DNA of 64,000 nt from an uncultured Christensenellaceae bacterium (GTDB taxonomy: Bacteria > Bacillota > Clostridia > Christensenellales > Christensenellaceae), in the NCBI GenBank assembly GCA_910588425.1, contig CAJUPM010000001.1:110151-174150 (forward strand), read 5' to 3'. The notes under the pieces were generated by a model. It worked only from the letters and a program-made list of their open reading frames with translations. It did not search any database and was not told the origin of the DNA. Positions within the stretch are counted from its first letter, which is position 1. Every line of letters begins with the position of its first letter. This document shows, piece after piece, positions 31,217 through 40,900 of the stretch. The position numbers were made by a program, and so were the translations under genes.

Positions 31217-33637
31217 TTACTTGACGACGATATTGACGATTTTTCCCGGGACGATGATGGTTTTGACCACCTGCTTGCCCTCGAAATAGGAGGCGAAGTG
31301 CTCTTTCACATATGCCTCCAGCTCCTCTTTGCCAAAGCTGGTGGGCACGCTGAAGCGCTCGCGCACTTTGCCGTTGATCTGCAAGGGATATTCGATCTCC
31401 TCTTTTTGCAGCGCGCTCTCATCGAAGGTCGGGAAGGGCTGGTTGAAGATGCTGTAAGCGCCGCCCATTCTCTCCCAAAGCTCTTCGGAAAAGTGAGGCG
31501 CGAAGGGCGCCAGCAGCAGGAGCAGGTTTTTGCAGACGCTTCTGGCATATTCGCCGTCTGCCGGGCCATCCATATAGCGGTACATAGCGTTGGTCAGCTC
31601 CATAAGCCGGGCAATGGCGGTATTGAAAGAGAATGCCTCGATATCTGCGCTGACGCTCTTAATCGTGCCGTGCAGGACGAAATCCACATCTTTTTCCTCT
31701 TTGCCTTTTTCCTTTTTGCCCTCTGCGGCGATGGCGCGGTCTACCAGGCGCTCGACGCGCTCCAGGTATTTATGCACCGATTTGATGCCGCCGTCGCTCC
31801 AGGGGCCACCCTCGATATACGAGAAGCCAAAGCCCAGATACATGCGGAAGGCATCCGAACCGAATTTGTTGACGTAATCATCCGGCGAGATGACATTGCC
31901 GCGGGATTTGCTCATCTTTTCGCCGTCCGGCCCCAGAATGGTTCCCTGGTGCACCAGAGAGGCGAAAGGCTCGTCGAAATTCAGATAGCCCATATCCCGG
32001 AACGCCTTGGTGAAGAAGCGGGCATAGAGCAGGTGCATACAGGCATGTTCTGCGCCGCCGATGTATTTATCCACGGGCAGCAGTTCGTTGATGATGGCGG
32101 GATTCCAGGCCATTTCGTCATCCTTATTATCCGGATAGCGCAGATAGTACCAGGAGGAGCAGACGAAGGTATCCATGGTGTCTGCATCTCGCCGGGCAGG
32201 CGCACCGCATTTGGGGCAGGTTACATTCATGAAGCCCTCATGCTTTGCCAGAGGGGAAGTGCCGTCCGGCGTGAAATCCACATCGTAGGGCAGGCGGACG
32301 GGCAGATCCTCTTCAGGCACGGGCACATCGCCGCAGTGCGGGCAGTGGATGATCGGGATAGGAGCGCCCCAATAGCGCTGGCGGGAGATGAGCCAGTCCC
32401 GGAGGCGGTAGTTGACCTTGGGGCCGCCTTTTCCCTGGGCCTTGAGGTTTTCCAGCATGGTTTTGCGCGCCTCTTCCACGCCCATGCCGTCCAGGTTTTC
32501 GCTGTTCACCAGCACGCCGTAGCCCGTATAGGGGAGGGAATCATCCTCGCCCTCGTTTTTTGCTTTGATGACGCGCTCGATGGGCAGGTTATATTTGGTT
32601 GCAAAGGCGAAATCTCTCTCGTCGTGCGCAGGAACAGCCATGACCACGCCCGTTCCATAGCTGGCCAGAACATAGTCTGCCGCCCAGATGGGAACCTTGC
32701 GGCCGTTGACCGGGTTGATGGCGTAAGCGCCGGTAAAGACACCCGTCTTTTCCCGGGTTGTGGAGAGGCGATCGATCTCCGTCGCCTTGGCGGCATATTC
32801 CTGATATTCCTTGACGGCCTGCTTTTGCTCCGCCGTCGTAATTTCCTCGATGAGCGGGTTTTCCGGCGAGATGACGACATAGGTGCAGCCATAGAGTGTA
32901 TCGGCGCGGGTGGTGAAAACGGTAAACTCGCCGCCCTGTTCCAGCTGGAAGGTAACTTCGCCGCCCACGGATTTTCCGATCCAGTTTTTCTGCATGAGCT
33001 TGGTCTTTTCCGGCCAATCCAGTTTTTCCAGGCCGGAGAGCAGCTCTTCCGCATAATCCGTGATTTTGAAGAACCACTGGGTCAGATGCTTGCGGGTAAC
33101 CGTGGAATGGCAGCGCTCGCAAGCGCCCTCTACCACCTGCTCGTTTGCCAGAACCGTCTGGCAATGGGGGCACCAGTTGACCGGCGCAGCCTTGCGATAG
33201 GCCAGGCCCTTTTTATACAGCTGCAAAAAGCACCACTGCGTCCATTTGTAGTAATCGGGCAGGCAGGTTTTGATCTCGTAGTCCCAGTCGAAGGATGCGC
33301 CCATGGCTTTGAGCTGGCCTTCCATCGTCGCGATATTGGCGAGGGTGGAATCCTCCGGGTGGATGCCCGTCTTGATGGCGTAGTTTTCCGCCGGCAGGCC
33401 GAAGGCGTCAAAGCCCATCGGGTGGAACACATTGAAGCCCTTCATGCGCAGATAGCGCGCGTAGGTATCTGCCAGGCTGTAGTTATACCAGTGCCCGGCA
33501 TGCAGCTTGGCGCCGGAAGGATAGGAGAACATCTCCAAGACGTATTTTTTGGGCTTATCGCTGTGCTTATCGAACTTGTACAGATTCGTCTCCGCCCATT
33601 TTTTCTGCCACTTTTTTTCAACCTCAGGTAAATTCAA
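31217..33637 (-). CDS. leuS: leucyl-tRNA synthetase
   Basis: 806 aa, normal bacterial LeuRS length. Class I signatures are LHAGHW at 45-50 (HIGH motif) and EKMSKSRGN (KMSKS), with a zinc-like CPHCQTVLANEQVVEGACERCH segment and an editing domain of CP1 type (AVPAHDERDFAFA). It charges tRNA-Leu with leucine and edits mischarged products. TTG start with AAGGAG 8 nt upstream. It is preceded by a T-box leader and a clear promoter, so transcription should respond to uncharged tRNA-Leu. Confidence 0.97.
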   Translation of the reverse strand: MNLPEVEKKWQKKWAETNLYKFDKHSDKPKKYVLEMFSYPSGAKLHAGHWYNYSLADTYARYLRMKGFNVFHPMGFDAFGLPAENYAIKTGIHPEDSTLANIATMEGQLKAMGASFDWDYEIKTCLPDYYKWTQWCFLQLYKKGLAYRKAAPVNWCPHCQTVLANEQVVEGACERCHSTVTRKHLTQWFFKITDYAEELLSGLEKLDWPEKTKLMQKNWIGKSVGGEVTFQLEQGGEFTVFTTRADTLYGCTYVVISPENPLIEEITTAEQKQAVKEYQEYAAKATEIDRLSTTREKTGVFTGAYAINPVNGRKVPIWAADYVLASYGTGVVMAVPAHDERDFAFATKYNLPIERVIKAKNEGEDDSLPYTGYGVLVNSENLDGMGVEEARKTMLENLKAQGKGGPKVNYRLRDWLISRQRYWGAPIPIIHCPHCGDVPVPEEDLPVRLPYDVDFTPDGTSPLAKHEGFMNVTCPKCGAPARRDADTMDTFVCSSWYYLRYPDNKDDEMAWNPAIINELLPVDKYIGGAEHACMHLLYARFFTKAFRDMGYLNFDEPFASLVHQGTILGPDGEKMSKSRGNVISPDDYVNKFGSDAFRMYLGFGFSYIEGGPWSDGGIKSVHKYLERVERLVDRAIAAEGKKEKGKEEKDVDFVLHGTIKSVSADIEAFSFNTAIARLMELTNAMYRYMDGPADGEYARSVCKNLLLLLAPFAPHFSEELWERMGGAYSIFNQPFPTFDESALQKEEIEYPLQINGKVRERFSVPTSFGKEELEAYVKEHFASYFEGKQVVKTIIVPGKIVNIVVK

Positions 33638-33734
33638 CGCTTTGGCTCCTTTTCTATCGATAGATATTATAGCTCTCTTTTTTCCTGCTATGCCTTTGCC
33701 GCCCTTTTATTGCCGGCGAAACGCTGGAAAAATG

Positions 33735-33930
33735 AAAAAATCGTCCCTTGCTAAAGAGACGAAAACTTCCGCGGTACCACTCTTTTTCCGCCCGAAGGCG
33801 GCGCTTTTTTTCTGCGCATCTCTGCGGTGAGTTCCTCTGGGCATTCCTGCCGGCTTTTCAGCCTGGAGCCGGCTCTCTTGAAGGGACGATCCAAAATACT
33901 ATTCCGCTGCGCCAATCCGATATATTCTAT
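33735..33930 (-). promoter_or_regulatory. T-box leader of leuS
   Basis: On the minus strand the antiterminator hallmark AGTGGTACCGCGG lies at 33769-33781, followed by a terminator hairpin TCGTCtCTT/AAGgGACGA with a T run (33735-33765). Upstream, AGAGAGCCGG and GCTGAAAAGCCGG form the typical Stem I apical region. The sequence GGAACTCACCG (plus coordinates 33827-33836) places CTC, a leucine codon, at the specifier position (33829-33831). Codon-anticodon reading of uncharged tRNA-Leu would favour antitermination. Confidence 0.88.
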
Positions 33931-33937
33931 CTTCTAA

Positions 33938-33966
33938 AATATAGCTCAAGGCAGAAAAAAAGTCAA
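33938..33966 (-). promoter_or_regulatory. promoter of leuS
   Basis: Minus strand -35 TTGACT (33966-33961), 17-nt spacer, -10 TATATT (33943-33938), just upstream of the T-box leader. Confidence 0.85.
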
Positions 33967-34026
33967 TGCAAAAGGCCTGCTATTTGGCGCGATCGTTACG
34001 TTTTTTTGAATTTAAAACAAAAAAAG

Positions 34027-34055
34027 TTGAAGCAAATGGGTGGGTGTGATATAGT
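34027..34055 (+). promoter_or_regulatory. promoter of DUF1015-aspartate kinase-AEC-purL unit
   Basis: -35 TTGAAG (34027-34032), 17-nt spacer, -10 TATAGT (34050-34055), about 98 nt before the ATG. The leader contains CCCGGATAGCGGGCGCGGGGATC, no riboswitch I recognise. Confidence 0.65.
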
Positions 34056-34152
34056 ATATCCGTTAGATTATGCTAGATCGTTTGCATCTGTTAGGTTAGC
34101 CCGGATAGCGGGCGCGGGGATCAGATGCCCCCGAAAGAAAGGTGACTGTTTT

Positions 34153-35619
34153 ATGGAATTTGGCAAGGGTATCGGCGTTGCAGTCCCGGAGATTCTCATT
34201 CCGGATGAAAAGACAAACATGCGCAAATGGGCGGTGATCGCCTGCGATCAGTTCACCCAGAACCAGCAATACTGGAATGATGTTGAGCGCTTTGTAGGCA
34301 GCAGCCCTTCCGCGCTGCATGTGATGCTGCCCGAAATTTACCTGGATACTCCCGAAAAGGCGGAGCGCATCGCCTCTGCAAAAGAGATCATGCGCAGCTA
34401 TATCGAAGACGGCGTGCTTAACCTGCTGCCGCCCGGTTTTATTCTTGTCGAGCGCTATATTGACGGCGTCGTCAGAAAAGGGCTGATGGTCAACGTCGAT
34501 CTGGAGGAGTATGAGAACGAGCCATATAAAACCCCGGTGGTGCGCCCCAGCGAGGAAGTGATCACCGAGCGCATTCCGCCCAGAATCGAGATCCGCAACG
34601 GCGCGGATATCGAAATGCCGCACATCATGCTTTTGATGGACGACAAAAACAAAACCGTCATTGAGCCGGTCTGGCAGAAGAAGGAATTTTTCCCCAAGGT
34701 TTACGACTTTGAGCTGATGATGAACGGCGGCCGTATTACGGGCTACTTCATCAACAATAAGGAGACCGAGCACGAGATCATGCAGGCGCTGGCGGCGCTG
34801 CCCCTGAAGGACGGCATGCGTTTCTGCGTGGGCGACGGCAACCATTCCCTGGCCACGGCCAAGGCCGTCTGGGAGCAGGCAAAAGAGCGGCTCACGCCAG
34901 AGCAGAGAGCGGAAAGCCCGCTGCGCTATGTGCTTTGCGAGCTCTTAAATATTTACGACGATGGGCTGACGATTAAGCCCATTCATAGGACGATCTCTGG
35001 GCTGAATACATCTAAGTGTGTGCAGTATATCGTGGATCGGCTCAACGCCTCGGGCGCGGATGCGCGGCTGGTCTTTTCCAGAAGAAAGCCCAATCTGCAG
35101 CAGAGCGACGCGGCGCAGACGATCTTCTTCTCCAGCAAAGACAGCGCAGGCAGAATCGAGATCTATTCGCCGACTTCTTCCATGATCGTGGAAGAGCTTC
35201 AGCCGGTTTTGGAAAACTTCATCCGGGAGTTCCCGTCTTGCAAGCTGGAATATGTGCACGGCGACGAGGAGCTGGAAGAGCTGACGCGGCAGTACGACAC
35301 GCTGGGCTTCATCATGCCGGCCATGGAAAAGGAGACGTTCTTCGATACGCTGGCGGGCTTTGGCGTTTTGCCCAAAAAGAGCTTTTCGCTGGGCGAGGCG
35401 AAGGATAAGAGATACTATCTCGAATGCCGCCTGATCGCAAACCTGCCCAAGGAAGAAGAGCAGGAGGAGCAGGAGCCGCAGCAAAATACCGAGCTGGAAG
35501 AAGATGAATTTGAGAGCGCGGAATTTACGGCGACCAAAAGAAGAGGTTACCGCATCCGGCAGGAGTTTGCCGATGATGCGCTGGAAGTAGAAGAGCTGAC
35601 AGATTCCGAAGAGGAGTAG
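34153..35619 (+). CDS. DUF1015 family protein
   Basis: 488 aa, soluble. It has the family patterns ACDQFTQNQQYW near residue 30, the conserved DGNHSLATAKAVWE (GDGNH segment, about residue 225) and FGVLPKKSFSLGEAKDKRYYLE near 415-435. The C-terminal about 60 residues are strongly acidic (EEEQEEQEPQQN) and look disordered, an addition beyond the core family. Function unknown; DUF1015 genes are often found next to serA/serC in clostridia, but here those genes are 12 kb away and the neighbour is aspartate kinase. The ATG at 34153 follows AAAGGTGA. Confidence 0.9.
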   Translation: MEFGKGIGVAVPEILIPDEKTNMRKWAVIACDQFTQNQQYWNDVERFVGSSPSALHVMLPEIYLDTPEKAERIASAKEIMRSYIEDGVLNLLPPGFILVERYIDGVVRKGLMVNVDLEEYENEPYKTPVVRPSEEVITERIPPRIEIRNGADIEMPHIMLLMDDKNKTVIEPVWQKKEFFPKVYDFELMMNGGRITGYFINNKETEHEIMQALAALPLKDGMRFCVGDGNHSLATAKAVWEQAKERLTPEQRAESPLRYVLCELLNIYDDGLTIKPIHRTISGLNTSKCVQYIVDRLNASGADARLVFSRRKPNLQQSDAAQTIFFSSKDSAGRIEIYSPTSSMIVEELQPVLENFIREFPSCKLEYVHGDEELEELTRQYDTLGFIMPAMEKETFFDTLAGFGVLPKKSFSLGEAKDKRYYLECRLIANLPKEEEQEEQEPQQNTELEEDEFESAEFTATKRRGYRIRQEFADDALEVEELTDSEEE

Positions 35620-35623
35620 AGAA

Positions 35624-36955
35624 ATGGCGATTACCGTCGCGAAGTTTGGGGGAACCTCCCTTGCAAACACAAAGCAGATTTTAAAGGTCAAAGAGATTAT
35701 ACAGGCGGATGAACACCGCAGATATGTCGTCCCCTCGGCGCCGGGCAAGCGCACGCCGGATGATGAGAAAGTGACGGATCTGCTGTATTTATTGCAGCGT
35801 TCTGCGGAATATGGGCATGACTATGAGACGGTCTACAATAAAATCCGCACGCGGTTTACCGAGATCCGCGATGGCCTTGGGCTGAATATCAAAATCGAGG
35901 AATATCTGAAAGAAATTCTGGAAAAGATTCTGGCCGGGGCGGATGCGGACTATGCCGCCAGCCGGGGCGAGTTTCTAAACGGCCTGCTTTTGGCAGATCT
36001 GCTGGGATATGAATTTATCGATGCGGCGGAAGTCATTTTCTTCGATAAGCGCGGCAAATATGATGCGGCGCAGACGATTTCCGCGCTCTCAAAGCGCCTG
36101 AAGGACTGCCCCCGGGCGGTGATTCCGGGCTTTTACGGCAGCATGAGCGACGGCAGCATCAAGACGTTCTCCCGGGGCGGCTCGGACGTAACCGGGGCGA
36201 TTGTCGCGGCGGCGGCAGGCGCAGATCTTTATGAGAACTGGACGGACGTTTCCGGGTTTTTCATGGCCGATCCGCGCATCGTCAAGCAGGCGCGCAAAAT
36301 CGATACGATCACCTATAAAGAACTGCGGGAGCTCTCCTATATGGGCGCTTCCGTGCTGCATGAGGATTCGATTTTCCCCGTCTATCAGGCGGCGATTCCC
36401 ATCAATGTGCGCAATACCAACGAGCCGGATGCGCCGGGCACGATGATTTTGCCCACCATCGAGGAAGATGAGGGCGGGCGCGTTACGGGCATTGCGGGCA
36501 AAAAGCATTTTACCGTGCTGACCATCGAGAAAAACGGCATGAACGCCGAGCTCGGGTTTGGCAGGAGAGTGCTGGCGTGCATTGAAAAATACAGCATTCC
36601 CTTTGAGCACATGCCTTCCAGCATCGATACGCTTTCGGTTGTGCTGGAAGACGGCCTGGTCAAAGACAGCATCAGCGATATTATCGACGATATTCACCGC
36701 GTCTGCGAGCCGGACAGCGTGGAAGTTGTCGGCCATATTGCGCTGATCGCGACGGTGGGCCGCGGTATGGTCAGCAACGTCGGCACGGCGGCGACGCTGT
36801 TTACGGCGCTGGCAGACGCGGGCATCAATGTGCGGATGATCGATCAGGGCTCCAGCGAGATGAACATCATCGTCGGCGTTTCCAACGATGATTTCGAGCG
36901 CGCGCTCAACGCCATTCACGATGCGTTTGCCCCAAAAGAGGCGCAGGGAAGATGA
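35624..36955 (+). CDS. lysC: aspartate kinase
   Basis: 443 aa. First step of the aspartate pathway (lysine, threonine, methionine, diaminopimelate): phosphorylates aspartate with ATP. Visible are KFGGTS at residues 7-12, the catalytic-domain TFSRGGSDVTGA and two C-terminal ACT domains (from about residue 295; FTVLTIEKNGMNAE and VEVVGHIALIATVGRGM). ACT domains usually give feedback inhibition by lysine and/or threonine; which one cannot be read here. GAGGAG precedes the ATG. The stop overlaps the AEC transporter start. Confidence 0.95.
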   Translation: MAITVAKFGGTSLANTKQILKVKEIIQADEHRRYVVPSAPGKRTPDDEKVTDLLYLLQRSAEYGHDYETVYNKIRTRFTEIRDGLGLNIKIEEYLKEILEKILAGADADYAASRGEFLNGLLLADLLGYEFIDAAEVIFFDKRGKYDAAQTISALSKRLKDCPRAVIPGFYGSMSDGSIKTFSRGGSDVTGAIVAAAAGADLYENWTDVSGFFMADPRIVKQARKIDTITYKELRELSYMGASVLHEDSIFPVYQAAIPINVRNTNEPDAPGTMILPTIEEDEGGRVTGIAGKKHFTVLTIEKNGMNAELGFGRRVLACIEKYSIPFEHMPSSIDTLSVVLEDGLVKDSISDIIDDIHRVCEPDSVEVVGHIALIATVGRGMVSNVGTAATLFTALADAGINVRMIDQGSSEMNIIVGVSNDDFERALNAIHDAFAPKEAQGR

Positions 36956-37905
36956 TTGGAAACTCTGTGCAGGCGATTATCGGGATTTTTCTCATGCTTG
37001 CTCTGGGCTACTTTTTGGCGGCCAAGGGCATTGCGGCAGAGAAAGCCCAGGCGATGATGGGCAAGCTGCTCATCGATTTTGCCGTACCCTGCACGGTCAT
37101 CAGCTGTTTCCAAAACCGTTTTTCACTGAAACAAATAGGAGAGCTGCAAACCCTGGCGGTTGTGGCTGTGATTACCATTTTGGGCTGCCTTGTCGCGGCC
37201 CTTTTGTGGTCTTTCGTGGTGCGCATTCCGGCCGGGCGGCGGGGCGTTTTTACCGTGATGGCCTCGCTTTCCAACGCAGGCTTTATCGGCCTTCCCACGG
37301 CGGCCGCGGTGTTTGGAGAGCAGGGGCTTTCCAGCTCGCTGATGTATTTCATCGTCGGGACCATCGTGGGCAACAGCATCATCCTGCCCTGGATTCAGAA
37401 AGACGCGGCAGCGACCAAGGGCATTCCCATGGGCAGCAGTTTTTGGGACACCGTCAAGAAGATTTTCACTGGGCCGCCGATCATCGCGGTTACCCTCGCC
37501 CTGATTTTGCTGGTTTTGCGCGTCAAGCTGCCCAAATTCATTATGGTGGCGGTGGACGGCGTGGCGGATATGACCAGCGGACTCTCGCTGATCTATACGG
37601 GCACGGTTGTCTATGAAGTAGGTTTTAAGAATTTCAAGCCGGAAAAAGGGCTGATTTGGGCGGTGCTGTTCCGGCTGGTTTTCAGCACGGCGCTGACACT
37701 GGCCGTCTCGCTGGCCTTTGGGCTGACGGGAGTGGATTTGCAGGTTACTGTGCTGATGTCGGCTTTGCCCAGCCCGATTTTCCCGGTTACGGCCTGCCGG
37801 ACGCTGGAAGTGAACGCGGCGTATTCCGCCAAGCTGCTGATGTATACGTTAATTGGATCTTTTGTAACGCTGCCCCTTGCCATGGCAGTGGTGAATATAT
37901 TTTAG
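36952..37905 (+). CDS. AEC-family (auxin efflux carrier-like) transporter
   Basis: 317 aa with about ten hydrophobic segments. The N-terminal QAIIGIFLMLALGYFLAAKG and the conserved SNAGFIGLP motif (about residue 105) are typical of AEC carriers, which export or import dicarboxylates and related anions. Overlap with the lysC stop (ATGA) indicates coupled translation; transport of an aspartate-pathway compound is possible but not shown. The purL ATG follows 10 nt after. Confidence 0.9.
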   Translation: MIGNSVQAIIGIFLMLALGYFLAAKGIAAEKAQAMMGKLLIDFAVPCTVISCFQNRFSLKQIGELQTLAVVAVITILGCLVAALLWSFVVRIPAGRRGVFTVMASLSNAGFIGLPTAAAVFGEQGLSSSLMYFIVGTIVGNSIILPWIQKDAAATKGIPMGSSFWDTVKKIFTGPPIIAVTLALILLVLRVKLPKFIMVAVDGVADMTSGLSLIYTGTVVYEVGFKNFKPEKGLIWAVLFRLVFSTALTLAVSLAFGLTGVDLQVTVLMSALPSPIFPVTACRTLEVNAAYSAKLLMYTLIGSFVTLPLAMAVVNIF

Positions 37906-37915
37906 GAGAGACGCT

Positions 37916-40900
37916 ATGAGCAAAGTGAGAAGACTATTTGTCGAGAAAAAAGAGGGCTACGATGTCGCCGCCCAGGGCGCGCTGGCGGATTTTCGCGAAA
38001 ATCTCTTTTTGGACAGCCTCGAGGGTGTCCGCATTGTTTTGCGCTACGATATTGAGGGCATTGCCCAGGAAGATTATGAGAGCGCCATCGAAAATGTGTT
38101 TTCCGAGCCTGCGGTGGACAAGGTCTACCGCGAAGTTCTGCCCGTCCGTCAGGGCGAAATTGCCTTTGGCATGGAATATCTGCCTGGGCAGTATGACCAG
38201 CGGGCGGATTCCGCCGCCCAGTGCGTGCAGCTGCTGCTGAGAAAACAGCGCCCGGAGATTGCGACGGCGACCATCTATCTGCTCTCGGGAGATCTCACGG
38301 CGGAGGAAGTTGAGAAGATCAAAAAATACGTCATCAACCCGGTGGATTCCAGGGAAGCATCGCTGGAAAAGCCCGAGACGCTGGCGCTCCAGCTGGCCAT
38401 CCCGACCGAGGTTGCGACGGTAGACGGCTTTATCTCCATGGACGATGCGCAGACTGCCGCATACTGCCAGGAGAACGGCTTTGCCATGAGCGCAGCGGAT
38501 CTCATCTTCACCCGGGATTATTTCAAGAAAATTGGCCGCAACCCGACGATTACCGAGCTCAAGGTTGTGGATACCTATTGGTCGGATCACTGCCGGCACA
38601 CGACGTTCCAGACCAAGCTGACGGACGTGCAGTTTGAAGAGGGGCCGGTAGGCGCCAAGATTCAGGAAGTCTACGAATCTTATTTGCAGGCTAGAAAAGA
38701 AGTTTACGGCGATAGGGATAAGCCCGTCTGCCTGATGGATATGGCGACGATATACCCGAAGCTCGCCAAAAAGCGCGGCGGGATGCAGGGGCTGGATGAG
38801 AGCGAGGAGATCAACGCCTGCTCCATCGAGCATAAACTGCGCACGGACAAGGGCGACCGGGATTACCTCGTCATGTTTAAAAACGAGACGCATAACCACC
38901 CGACGGAGATTGAGCCGTTCGGCGGCGCGGCGACCTGCCTGGGCGGCGCGATCCGTGATCCGCTCTCCGGCCGGAGCTATGTTTACCATGCCATGCGTGT
39001 GACAGGCAGCGGCGATCCCCGGGAGAGCACGGCGGATACCATGGAATACAAGCTGCCCCAGCGCAAGATCACCCGGGAAGCGGCGGCGGGATACTCCTCC
39101 TACGGCAACCAGATTGGCCTGGCTACCGGGCTGGTTAGCGAGGTCTACCACCCGGGCTATAAGGCAAAGCGCATGGAGATTGGCGCGGTTGTGGCCGCGG
39201 CGCCCAAGGAGAACGTGCGCCGGGAGCGCCCGGAAGAGGGGGACATCATCGTCCTCATCGGCGGACGGACGGGCCGGGACGGCATTGGCGGCGCCACAGG
39301 CAGCAGCAAGGCGCACGACGAAAAATCCACCGCGGAATGCGGCGCGGAAGTGCAGAAGGGCAATCCGCTGACTGAGCGCAAATTGCAGAGGTTGTTCCGC
39401 AACCCGGATTTCACGCGGCTTGTCAAGCGCTGCAACGACTTCGGCGCCGGCGGCGTTTGCGTCGCCATTGGCGAGCTGGCAGACAGCCTGGATATCGATT
39501 TGGATAAAGTGCCCAAGAAATACGAGGGCCTGGACGGCACGGAGATTGCCATCTCCGAATCCCAGGAGCGCATGGCGGTTGTCGTCGCGGCGGGAGATGT
39601 GGAGAAAGTGCTGGCCGAGGCGGATAAGGAGAACCTGGAGGCGACGGTTGTCGCTGTAGTGACGGACAGCGGCAGGATGCGCATGCTCTGGAATGGGCAG
39701 ACCATCGTGGATATTGAGCGCGAATTCCTCAATACCAACGGTGCAACGCAGTATGCCAGCGCGCTGGTCGCCAACTCCGAAACCAAGGGCATGTTCGACG
39801 AGCCGGCGGCAGCCGAGACGCAGGATTTTGAGCAGACACTGCTGGCGCTGCTCTCGGATCTCAACATTTGCAGCCAGAAAGGATTGCTGGAGCGGTTTGA
39901 CTCGACGATTGGCGCCAACACCGTGCTCATGCCGCTGGGCGGCAAAAAACAGCTGACGCCCATTCAGACGATGGTCGCGAAGATTCCTGTGCTGGATGGC
40001 ATGAGCAAAGATGCCACGATGTTAAGCTTCGGGCTGGACCCGTATCTGCTCTCGCAGAGCCCCTTCCACGGCGCTGTTTTTGCCATTCTGAATTCAGTGG
40101 CCAAGCTGGTGGCGGCAGGCGGAGAGTATCAGAACGCCTGGCTGACGCTTCAGGAATATTTTGAGCGGATGGGCGACCCGGAGAAATGGGGCAAGCCGGT
40201 CTCGGCGCTGCTGGGCGCGATGTATGCGCAGCAGGGGCTGGGCATTGCGGCGATTGGCGGCAAGGATTCCATGTCCGGCACATTTCGGGATATTTCGGTT
40301 CCGCCGACGCTCTGCTCTTTCGCGCTGGCGGTGGCCGGCATGGAGCATATCATCTCCACCGAGTTCAAAAAGTCGGGCAATCATGTTTATCTGCTGGATA
40401 TCGATCTCGACCCGGTCTGCCTGCCGGTGTTCGAGGATGTGAAGGAGAAGTACAGCGCGTTCTCTGCGCTGATCAGAGAAGGAAAAGTTGCGGCGGCCTA
40501 TGCCGTCGAGCGGGGCGGGATGCTGGCGGCGCTGGCCAAGATGGCCATGGGCAATGGGATCGGCGTGCGCATTGACGACCAGGTGCGCATGGCGCAGCTT
40601 TGCCGCAAGCTCTACGGCGCGATTTTGTTCGAGAGCGCGGAAGAGCTGCCCGGCTACCAGAAAATCGCAGATCTCACGGCGGAAGGCGCAGTCTCCTATC
40701 AGGGCAGCAGCGTCTGCCTGGAAAAATGCGAAGAGGCGTTCTGCTCGCCGCTGGAGAAGGTGTTCCCCAGCCGGGCGGCCCAGGGAGATTTGGCGGCGGA
40801 GGTTCCGCTCTGCACCCAGAGGGCGGCGAAGAAAGCCAAGCTGAGCGTGGCAAAGCCGCATGTCGTCATCCCGGTGTTCCCGGGAACAAACTGCGAATAC

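Noticed and set aside
31298..33631. 777-residue open frame on the plus strand
   Set aside because: Exact antisense of leuS; long only because of the GC-biased codon pattern, with no family match or ribosome site.
33748..34152. 135-residue N-terminal extension of the DUF1015 protein
   Set aside because: It lies across the leuS T-box and both promoters; the ATG at 34153 has AAAGGTGA upstream and a normal family N-terminus.
36888..37616. 242-residue frame overlapping the AEC transporter
   Set aside because: Out-of-frame shadow; the overlapping frame has ten membrane segments and the SNAGFIGLP family motif.
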